Below, piece by piece: positions 1 through 5,598 of a stretch of 5,598 nucleotides of DNA (its first letter is position 1; the number at the start of each line of letters is the position of its first letter). The position numbers and the translations under genes were made by a program. The notes beneath the pieces are model-generated. The model made no database searches, was not told the DNA's origin, and saw nothing but the letters and a program-made list of their open reading frames with translations. The DNA comes from Acidobacteriota bacterium (GTDB lineage Bacteria; Acidobacteriota; UBA6911; RPQK01; DATIPO01): NCBI GenBank assembly GCA_028277865.1, contig JANQFM010000060.1:1-5598 (forward strand). Reading direction: 5' to 3'.

Positions 1-204
1 TTCGATCCAACTCAAATCCTGCCTCGAAGAATCGGTGCACAACAGGTCTTCGGCAACCAACCAGAGCTGGAAGGGTTCCTCGGCAAATGACCGGACCCCG
101 CCGAGAGGCCGATCAGGCGCAACCACTTCCAAGCCCCAGCGTTGAATAAGCCGCTCGGTCACCCGTCGATGAATCCGATCCGAATCAAGGAGCAGAATTC
201 TCCC
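1..204 (-). other. Divergent second receiver domain, truncated by the window edge
   Basis: Residues 512-578 of the second kinase begin like a receiver: the strand ILLLDSD, a helix with RRVTERLIQRWG, then a second strand (LEVV). The usual acidic pair is altered, with Ser517 between Asp516 and Asp518. The likely phospho-acceptor strand reads LWLVAEDLL rather than the common LLLDxxMP. Asp563 is the only candidate acceptor if the alignment by spacing is right. The rest of the domain, including the Thr and Lys positions, is outside the window, so activity cannot be judged. Confidence 0.6.
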
Positions 205-1734
205 TGGGCCACCCTTGGACCGCCTGCTTTTCCGGTTGAAGGGAGAGGCGGCGGCGCTGGGAACAAGGCCTACGGGCAGCAGAAACGAAAAGGTGCTGCC
301 TTGACCCAGGTCGCTGTCCAGCCAGAGGCGGCCGTTGAGCAGGCGCACCAGCCTGGCTGCTACGGTCAGCCCCAGGCCGACGCCTCCATACTCGCGGGTG
401 GTTGAACCGTCCAGCTGGAAAAAGGACTCGAAAATGGACCTTTGTTCGGAATGGGCGATTCCGACACCGGTGTCGCGTATCCGGAAGCAGAGGCAGGCCT
501 GCTCTTCAGACTGGGACTGAAGCGCCACTTCGACCACAACTTGGCCGCTTTCTGTGAATTTGACTGCATTGTGGGCCAGGTTGACCAGGATTTGGCGAAG
601 CCGTGCTTCGTCCGATTTGATCGAGGCGGGGACATCGGGCGAGACCTGGCAGGCCAGATCGAGTCCTTTCAGATTGGCCTCATAGGCCAGAGGCGCCAAT
701 GCATCTGCCAAAGCGTCCTGCAGGTCGAATTCGGCCTCCTCCAGCTCAATCTCGCCTGCCTCGATTCCGGAAAAGTCGAGCACCTCGCTGATCAGGTTCT
801 CCAGACGTTGGGCGGACAGTTTGGCAGTGGAAAGGAAATCAAATTGCTCGGCATTCAGCTCGGTGTCCAAAACCAGCTCCGTCATCCCCAGGATGGCGTT
901 CAACGGGGTCCGCAGCTCATGGTTCATATTGTCCAGGAACTGGCTTTTGGCGCGGCTGGCGGCTTCAGCGGCAGCCCGGGCCCGATGCAACTCGTGCTCT
1001 GACTCCTTGTGCTTGGTGATGTCCCGCACGATCGCCAATCCGCCTTCTTGGCCGCAGGCAACCAGGCGTGTCTCGAAGAAGCTGAGGCCGTCGGCTGAGG
1101 CGATCGGCCACTCCCAGCGCTGAGGCCGCCCCAAGCGGGCCAGCCGGGCCAGGCACTCTTGGGCGAAGACCGATGGGAAGGCATCGCCCAGATTGCAGCC
1201 TTTTCGGGCCGGGCCGCTCATATGAGGCTCAAAGGAGGGCGCAATGCGGGCAGACAGCACGGCGCCGCAGGGGTCGATGAGGATGAAGGAGTCGGGAATC
1301 GCATCCAGCAGAGCCTGGTTGCGGGCCTCCACCTGGAGCTGTTGGCTGACCGTTCGGGCGGCTCTTAGAATGTGGCGCAGCCGCTGACGGAGAACGAGCC
1401 ACTGGATGGGCTTGACAAGAAAATCGCTGGCGCCGGCCCGGTAGGCCTTTTCAATCGACTCGCTGTCGTCCAGGGCGGTGAGCATCATCACAGGCAGGTG
1501 ACCCCCGTGTGTCCGGCGCACCCTCTTGCAGACTTCAAAGCCGTCCATGACAGGCATTCGAACATCCAGCAAAAGGACATCGGGCTGGAAGGAGGGCATG
1601 GCCTCCAGCGCCCGGAGGCCATCAGCGGCACAGCGCACCTCATGCCCGGCGGCCATCAGTGCTTGCTGCGCCATCAGGCGCACTGCCGGATCGTCATCGG
1701 CCACCAGAATCCGCCCCGCTTCAGCTTCCTTCAT
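1..1734 (-). CDS. Response regulator/hybrid histidine kinase, REC-PAS-HisKA-HATPase-REC (3' partial)
   Basis: The frame is open for 578 codons from the ATG at 1734 to the window edge with no stop, so the C-terminus is missing. Domains by residue: receiver 7-125 (D13/D14, phospho-acceptor D57 in LLLDVRMP, T86, K108); a short helical linker; PAS about 136-242, ending in VRDIT; HisKA with H272 in NHELRTPLNA; HATPase with N389 (NLAHNAVKFT), DTGVGI at 421-426, the FESFF box and GGVGLGL at 450-456; a basic linker 500-510; then the start of a second receiver from about 512, cut off at the edge. All catalytic kinase residues are present. The H-box is of the type usual in hybrid kinases that carry their own receivers. 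No membrane segment is seen. The start is supported by GGGAG six bases upstream and by the four-base ATGA overlap with the preceding kinase gene, which implies co-translation. It probably works with that kinase in a phosphorelay; this is inference from gene order. Confidence 0.93.
   Translation of the reverse strand, partial: MKEAEAGRILVADDDPAVRLMAQQALMAAGHEVRCAADGLRALEAMPSFQPDVLLLDVRMPVMDGFEVCKRVRRTHGGHLPVMMLTALDDSESIEKAYRAGASDFLVKPIQWLVLRQRLRHILRAARTVSQQLQVEARNQALLDAIPDSFILIDPCGAVLSARIAPSFEPHMSGPARKGCNLGDAFPSVFAQECLARLARLGRPQRWEWPIASADGLSFFETRLVACGQEGGLAIVRDITKHKESEHELHRARAAAEAASRAKSQFLDNMNHELRTPLNAILGMTELVLDTELNAEQFDFLSTAKLSAQRLENLISEVLDFSGIEAGEIELEEAEFDLQDALADALAPLAYEANLKGLDLACQVSPDVPASIKSDEARLRQILVNLAHNAVKFTESGQVVVEVALQSQSEEQACLCFRIRDTGVGIAHSEQRSIFESFFQLDGSTTREYGGVGLGLTVAARLVRLLNGRLWLDSDLGQGSTFSFLLPVGLVPSAAASPFNRKSRRSKGGPGRILLLDSDRIHRRVTERLIQRWGLEVVAPDRPLGGVRSFAEEPFQLWLVAEDLLCTDSSRQDLSWIE
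1731..1734 (-). other. ATGA start/stop overlap between the two kinase genes
   Basis: On the minus strand the ATG of the downstream kinase (1734-1732) shares bases with the TGA of the upstream kinase (1733-1731). Four-base ATGA overlaps are a standard sign of translational coupling in bacterial operons. Confidence 0.95.
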
Positions 1735-4700
1735 CGGACGCTCCCGTTGCGATTCAGGCTCATTCCCGAGACGCCGGGCCTGTCGAATAAGTCCTGGGAG
1801 TCGCGGGCAAGCGCTGTGTGAATGGTGAGGAGAAGCTCTTCGGTGGTGTAGGGCTTGGAAAGGCAGCTGACGCCCGGAAGCCGCAGCTCGTCGTCGGCTT
1901 CAGCCGAAGGGAGCCCGCTGACGGCCACAAAGGAGGCCTTGGAGTCGAGCTTGCGCAGCGCCCGAATGGTTGAGGGCCCATCCATGAAAAGCATCATCAG
2001 GTCGGTGATGACCACATCGATCGCCTCGGCATTCTGGATGTACACCGAGACGGCATGGGTGCCGTCGCAGGCGGTCAGGACCCGGTAGCCATAGGCCTCC
2101 AGGGTGGCCCTGGCAGTCTCCAGGATGGAGGGCTCATCGTCGACGAAAAGAACGGTGCTTCCATCGCCCCGAGGCAGGCCTCGGCGCACCGGGATCTGAC
2201 CGGCATCGACCGTACCCGCTTCGGCCGGCAAAAAGACCTGGACAGTGGTTCCTTTGCCGACCTGGCTTTGGACCCGAAGGAATCCGTTGTGACTCTTCAC
2301 GATGCTCTGGACGGTGGATAACCCCAGTCCTGTTCCCTTGCCGGCTTCCTTGGTGGTGAAGAAAGGCTCGAAGATTCTCTCCTGGACGCCTGGAGTCATG
2401 CCGAAGCCGGTGTCGGTGACCCTGACCGTCACATAGTCGCCGGGCGCCGAAGGCTGATCAGGAGCCAGAGCGTCCTTTTCCAAAGTCTGGTTTTCGGCTT
2501 CGATCTTGAGCAGCCCTCCATGAGGCATGGCGTCTCTGGCATTGACCCCCAGGTTGAGCAAAACCTGGTGGATTTGGGTGATGTTGCCGACCACAGGCCG
2601 CAGATCCTGGCAGAAACTCTTTTTGATGGTGATGGTGCGGGGAATGGTCTGAAACAGGATCTGCTCCACTTCGGCGAGCAGGTGCTTGGGATCGAATCGT
2701 GTTCTTTCGCCGTTGCTGCCCCGAGCGAAGGCGAGCAATTGGCGCACCAAGCTGGATGCCCTCTTGGCGCTGGACTCCATGGTGGCGATGTACTTGAGGG
2801 ACTTGGCGTTCTGGGCCTGCATCTGAAGGAGTCCGGCGCTGAGCAGGATGGGCTCCAGCATGTTGTTGAGGTCGTGGGCGATGCCGCCCGCCAAGGTGCC
2901 TACGTTTTCCATGCGCTGGGAACGGAGGAACTGGTCTTCGATTCGCTGCTGTTCGGTCAGGTCGGTGTTGACGACCAGCACCGAGCAAGGGAGGCCATCG
3001 TCGTCGATCAGCAGCTTCCAGCGGCTTTGCACTACGACTTGGTTGCCGTCTTTTCGCTTTTGGGAGAGCTTGCCGCCCCACTTTCCCTGCTGGAGGACGT
3101 GGTTGAAAGCCTCGTCGAGGTCCGACTGCGATCGGCTGATGAGGAACTCCTCGGTGTGTCGTCCCATGACCTCTTCAGCGGTCCATTGGTAGATGCGCTC
3201 GGCGCTGCGGTTCCAGTGGGTGATGCGGCCTTCCAGATCGCGGACCAGGACGGCGTCCTGCACCTCGTCCAGCAGCGAAGCTTGCTGCTGAATTCTGAGT
3301 TGGGCCTGCTTGCGTTCGCTGATATCGCGCGCGATGAGCAAAGTCATCTCAGAGTCGAAAGAGCAGGCGCTGACCTCGACAGGGATCGTCCCTCCGTCCC
3401 GTTTGAGGAGCAGGGTCTCGTACAGGAACGGGTCGTCTCCCCGAGGCTTTCGACCATCGGATTGCGGCTTGGCCGGGAGAATGTCTTGGGCATGGAACTC
3501 CAAGATTTCGCTTTGCTCATAGCCGGTCGCCTTCAAGCACTGGTTGTTGCAATAGGTGATCCGGCCCCGGGCGTCGTGAACGATGATCAGATCGTGAGCA
3601 GTTTCGGCCAGCATGCGATAGCGCCGTTCGCTTTCCCGCAAGGCCTCTTCAGCATGATGGCGTTCCGTGATGTCTCGGACCATCGCGATCACCTCGTCCT
3701 CGGACCAGGCCACGATGCGTGATTCCCTGTAAGCCGGGTGCTTGCCTCCCATCTGAAACTCGAATAGCTGGGTTTGGCCCGTTTTCAAAGCCTGGCGAAT
3801 GTGCTCCAGTCCGCGCCGGGCGGTCTCGGCAGAGACCAATGTGGTCAGATTGTCACCTGGGCCGAGGTTTTTGACGGGCTCATATCCTGCGGCCGGCTTG
3901 AAGTCCAGCACGTTGGCCTGGCGGTCCAGCCGTACGATGACATCCGGAATGGCTTCGAGCAGCGCCTTATTATGCGCTTCGGCCTCCCTGATCTGGGTGA
4001 TGTCGCGGGAGTGAACGACAATTCCGGCCACCGAAGGGTTGGCGAGCAGGGACTTGCCAAGAGATTCCAGGGTCTTCCAGGAACCGTCCTGGCAAAGAAA
4101 CCGGAATTCGACGGCTGAACTGCCAGGTTTGGAAAGGAAGGCGTTGAACGCGTCCAGGCATTTCTTGCGGTCATCCGGATGGACATATGCGAGGGCCTTT
4201 TGGCCAATCAGATCATGGGGAGCATAGCCCAGGATCCGCTCCGCAGAAGGACTGACGTACCGGAAATGGCCCCGCTTGCCCAGGGTAGTAACGATGTCTT
4301 GAGCGTTTTCGGTGATCTCTCGAAAGAGCTGTTCGCTGCGCCGCAGCAGGCCTTCGGCGCGCCGCCATTCGATGGCTTCGGCCAAGACGTTGGCAACCGC
4401 CTGGACAAACTGCACGTCGTCCGAACTGAAGCGTCGGCTGGAGATTGTATGAACGCCCAACACGCCATAAGCTCGCTGCTGACCTGGAATCACGACGCTC
4501 ATTCCGCTGACGACCCTGTGATCCCGGAGCAAGGGCGAGCCTTGAAAGCGCGCCTCAGAGGCCAAATCTTCGACTGCAACCGGCTTTCCGCACCTCAGTG
4601 TGAATCCGGCCTGCGAAGAGCTGCCGGCATCGACGCGAGCCTGGCCAACCAGGCCATCATGCCAGCCGACGCCTGCCCTGAGCAGAAAGCTTTGACTGTC

Positions 4701-5306
4701 GTCAGAAAGCTCCAAGACTTTGCACAGCTCCGCCTTGAGTGTCTCGGCCAGTCGACGGACAGCCTCTTCCAGCAGATCTTGGATATTGGGCACCGACAGC
4801 GCCGACCGGCTCAGATCGGCCAGGGCGGCTTGCATTTGCAGGCGCCTTCTCAGCTCCCGCTTCATTTGGTGCCGTTGCCGTTCCAAATCCCTTCGTTCGA
4901 TGGCGCAGCGGATGGTTTGGGGAAGCCGTCGGATGTGCTGGGGAGTTTTGATGACATAGTCGGCGGCACCCCGCTTCATGGCCTTGACCGCAATCTCTTC
5001 GGAGCCCGTCCCGGTCACGATGACCACCGGGGTCCCTGGATACCTGCCTTTGACTGCGTCGATGACTTGCAGCCCTTCGAACCCCAGGATGTTGAAGTCA
5101 CTCAGGACCAGATCGTAACGGCCTTGGCCGAGCCGTTCTTCGAAGGCGGTCTGCGAATCGGCCTCGACCAGTTCGAAGCCCTCTTCTTCGACAGTCAATG
5201 CGTCACGGACCAGCCCGCGGTCAAAAGGTGAATCATCGACGTAGAGGATGCGCAGGGCGGCCGGGCAAGCGCTCTGGTCATTTGTTTCGGCTGCTGCTGT
5301 AGCCAT
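1731..5306 (-). CDS. Soluble hybrid sensor histidine kinase, REC-GAF-PAS(x4)-HisKA-HATPase-REC
   Basis: A 1191-residue multidomain kinase that should autophosphorylate on His and pass phosphate to Asp in a receiver. Domains by residue: receiver 18-135 (acidic pair D24/D25, phospho-acceptor D70, T98, K120); helical linker 136-160; GAF 165-312; PAS at about 325-440, 446-549, 560-665 and 672-785, three of them ending in an RDIT/RDIS motif and the fourth in NTDLTE; HisKA with H811 in GGIAHDLNN; HATPase with N922 (NLGVNARDAM), DTGFGM at 965-970, the FEPFF box and GTGLGL at 991-996; C-terminal receiver 1051-1165 (D1056/D1057, D1102, S1130, K1151). No membrane segment or signal peptide is seen, so it is probably cytoplasmic. 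The ATG at 5306 is favoured because an in-frame TGA lies four codons upstream (5318-5316) and GAAGGGAG precedes it. The C-terminal receiver has Leu1106 where the family normally has Pro. The gene overlaps the next by ATGA. The domain assignment is firm; ligand and partner are unknown. The HisKA/HATPase type resembles kinases with an HDFNN H-box. Confidence 0.95.
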   Translation of the reverse strand: MATAAAETNDQSACPAALRILYVDDSPFDRGLVRDALTVEEEGFELVEADSQTAFEERLGQGRYDLVLSDFNILGFEGLQVIDAVKGRYPGTPVVIVTGTGSEEIAVKAMKRGAADYVIKTPQHIRRLPQTIRCAIERRDLERQRHQMKRELRRRLQMQAALADLSRSALSVPNIQDLLEEAVRRLAETLKAELCKVLELSDDSQSFLLRAGVGWHDGLVGQARVDAGSSSQAGFTLRCGKPVAVEDLASEARFQGSPLLRDHRVVSGMSVVIPGQQRAYGVLGVHTISSRRFSSDDVQFVQAVANVLAEAIEWRRAEGLLRRSEQLFREITENAQDIVTTLGKRGHFRYVSPSAERILGYAPHDLIGQKALAYVHPDDRKKCLDAFNAFLSKPGSSAVEFRFLCQDGSWKTLESLGKSLLANPSVAGIVVHSRDITQIREAEAHNKALLEAIPDVIVRLDRQANVLDFKPAAGYEPVKNLGPGDNLTTLVSAETARRGLEHIRQALKTGQTQLFEFQMGGKHPAYRESRIVAWSEDEVIAMVRDITERHHAEEALRESERRYRMLAETAHDLIIVHDARGRITYCNNQCLKATGYEQSEILEFHAQDILPAKPQSDGRKPRGDDPFLYETLLLKRDGGTIPVEVSACSFDSEMTLLIARDISERKQAQLRIQQQASLLDEVQDAVLVRDLEGRITHWNRSAERIYQWTAEEVMGRHTEEFLISRSQSDLDEAFNHVLQQGKWGGKLSQKRKDGNQVVVQSRWKLLIDDDGLPCSVLVVNTDLTEQQRIEDQFLRSQRMENVGTLAGGIAHDLNNMLEPILLSAGLLQMQAQNAKSLKYIATMESSAKRASSLVRQLLAFARGSNGERTRFDPKHLLAEVEQILFQTIPRTITIKKSFCQDLRPVVGNITQIHQVLLNLGVNARDAMPHGGLLKIEAENQTLEKDALAPDQPSAPGDYVTVRVTDTGFGMTPGVQERIFEPFFTTKEAGKGTGLGLSTVQSIVKSHNGFLRVQSQVGKGTTVQVFLPAEAGTVDAGQIPVRRGLPRGDGSTVLFVDDEPSILETARATLEAYGYRVLTACDGTHAVSVYIQNAEAIDVVITDLMMLFMDGPSTIRALRKLDSKASFVAVSGLPSAEADDELRLPGVSCLSKPYTTEELLLTIHTALARDSQDLFDRPGVSGMSLNRNGSVR
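1741..1745 (-). promoter_or_regulatory. Ribosome binding site of the downstream kinase
   Basis: GGGAG lies six bases before the ATG at 1734, inside the last codons of the upstream kinase. It supports independent or re-initiating translation at this ATG and helps decide the start. Confidence 0.75.
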
Positions 5307-5309
5307 AGT

Positions 5310-5317
5310 CTCCCTTC
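5310..5317 (-). promoter_or_regulatory. Ribosome binding site of the upstream kinase
   Basis: GAAGGGAG lies three bases before the ATG at 5306; counted from its AAGG core the spacing is six. The in-frame TGA at 5318-5316 partly overlaps it, so no longer N-terminus is possible in this frame. Confidence 0.75.
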
Positions 5318-5360
5318 AGCGCGCACCTTTTTGTCATGGTCCGCAATCTGTGCCCCTGCC

Positions 5361-5379
5361 TTTGCTCAAATAGAGCGAA
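5361..5379. repeat. Small inverted repeat in the leader
   Basis: GCTC (5364-5367) and GAGC (5373-5376) flank a five-base AAATA loop, extended by TT/AA beyond one mismatch. It sits about 55 bases before the start of the first kinase. It is short enough to arise by chance. Confidence 0.3.
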
Positions 5380-5424
5380 CAGGCCAGCTTTTAAGGTATT
5401 GCTCTCGTGATCCTGCCAGGAATA

Positions 5425-5457
5425 GGGATCTGTCCCTTCTCAGGATAGGGAGATCCC
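5425..5457. repeat. Inverted repeat / hairpin with nested direct repeat
   Basis: GGGATCT (5425-5431) pairs with AGATCCC (5451-5457). After a two-base bulge, CCCT (5434-5437) pairs with AGGG (5447-5450), leaving a loop of about nine bases. The motif ATAGGGA occurs twice, at 5422-5428 and 5445-5451, 23 bases apart. No T-run follows on either strand, so it is not a typical intrinsic terminator. It could be an operator or a leader RNA structure; function is unknown. Confidence 0.5.
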
Positions 5458-5505
5458 CCAGCGGGCACCGCCAACGACCGCCCAGCCCAGTCCGTTACCC
5501 TCTTG

Positions 5506-5598
5506 CTGCCAACTGCCAACTGCCAACTGCCAACTGCCAACTGCCAACTGCCAACTGCCAACTGCCAACTGCCAACTGCCAACTGCCAACTGCCAACT
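5506..5598. repeat. Perfect heptanucleotide tandem repeat (CTGCCAA)n, cut by the window edge
   Basis: Thirteen complete, identical copies of CTGCCAA plus two bases of a fourteenth run to the right edge, 93 bases in all, with no mismatch. On the minus strand the unit reads TTGGCAG. Because seven is not a multiple of three, and no frame contains a stop, it is open in all six frames and creates false reading frames encoding repeated GSWQLAV. The left boundary is sharp: the base at 5505 breaks the period. The true copy number is unknown because the array leaves the window. Simple heptamer arrays are known in intergenic DNA of several bacterial groups, such as the STRR repeats of cyanobacteria; I cannot say this is related to them. 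Confidence 0.97.

Larger units (their letters stand above)
5307..5505. other. Non-coding leader region upstream of the kinase operon
   Basis: No convincing gene on either strand. It holds the ribosome binding site of the first kinase, two short inverted repeats (5361-5379 and 5425-5457) and a repeated ATAGGGA. The best sigma-70-like pair on the minus strand, TTAAAA (5394-5389) and TATTTG (5372-5367) with 16 bases between, is poor and cannot be called a promoter with confidence. The operon promoter most likely lies here or beyond the right edge. Confidence 0.6.

Noticed and set aside
442..1002. 186-codon open frame on the plus strand
   Set aside because: It is antisense to the HisKA/HATPase core of the second kinase, where all the kinase boxes read cleanly on the minus strand.
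1731..1734. Single fused kinase broken by a frameshift
   Set aside because: The second frame starts with its own ATG and ribosome binding site and a complete receiver, and the first ends after a complete receiver with a normal tail. Two separate genes fit better.
1372..1821. 149-codon open frame on the plus strand spanning the gene junction
   Set aside because: It is antisense to the receiver of the second kinase and the tail of the first. No domain and no supporting context.
2520..3722. 400-codon open frame on the plus strand
   Set aside because: It lies wholly antisense to the PAS/HisKA/HATPase part of the first kinase, whose catalytic motifs are intact. Its translation shows no recognisable domain; long antisense frames are expected in GC-rich coding DNA.
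4179..5231. 350-codon open frame on the plus strand
   Set aside because: It is antisense to the receiver and GAF region of the first kinase, with no family motif in its translation.
5341..5356. Sigma-54-like promoter, GGGCAC followed by TTGC on the minus strand
   Set aside because: Only three bases separate the two elements; the sigma-54 consensus needs about five, and the GG and GC pairs fall out of register.
5367..5394. Sigma-70-like promoter TTAAAA-16-TATTTG on the minus strand
   Set aside because: About four of six and three of six matches to consensus; this is no better than chance in a leader of this length.
5425..5457. Rho-independent terminator
   Set aside because: The stem is plausible but no T-rich tract follows on either strand.
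5391..5582. 63-codon minus-strand frame encoding GSWQLAV repeats
   Set aside because: The repeated peptide is only the translation of the stop-free TTGGCAG heptamer; the remainder is low-complexity leader sequence. It is not a credible gene.
5506..5598. CRISPR array
   Set aside because: The unit is seven bases with no spacers between copies, so it is a simple tandem repeat.

Overview
The window is GC-rich bacterial DNA. It carries two large, overlapping, co-directional signal-transduction genes on the minus strand and a short non-coding region at the right edge. Reading in the direction of transcription (right to left), the layout is: a perfect heptanucleotide tandem repeat that runs off the right edge (5506-5598); a roughly 200-base leader with two weak hairpins and no recognisable gene (5307-5505); a complete 1191-residue hybrid histidine kinase (5306-1731); and a second REC-PAS-kinase-REC protein (1734-1) whose 3' end lies beyond the left edge.

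The first kinase has the order REC, GAF, four PAS domains, HisKA, HATPase, REC. The second has REC, PAS, HisKA, HATPase and the start of a divergent REC. Neither has a visible membrane segment or signal peptide, so both are probably cytoplasmic. Each begins with a receiver that keeps the key acidic, phospho-acceptor, Thr and Lys residues. This suggests they can take phosphate from another kinase, or from each other, as well as sensing ligands through GAF/PAS. The genes overlap by four bases (ATGA), and the second has a good Shine-Dalgarno sequence inside the first, so they are almost certainly one transcript with coupled translation. No HPt domain, DNA-binding domain or other output module is visible; the final output must lie outside the window.

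The organism cannot be named from this sequence. The abundance of soluble multi-PAS hybrid kinases, the high GC content and the simple-sequence heptamer repeat fit a large-genome environmental bacterium, for example from the Verrucomicrobiota/Planctomycetota, Acidobacteriota, Myxococcota or related groups. This is a weak inference from protein style. The window ends inside a gene on the left and inside a tandem repeat on the right, which is how a short metagenomic contig often looks.

I see no mobile element, CRISPR array, tRNA or rRNA. The domains are all from known families. The points most worth checking are the two-kinase operon with receivers at both ends, a Pro-to-Leu change next to the phospho-acceptor site of one receiver, a shared unusual PAS type in both kinases, and the heptamer repeat upstream.
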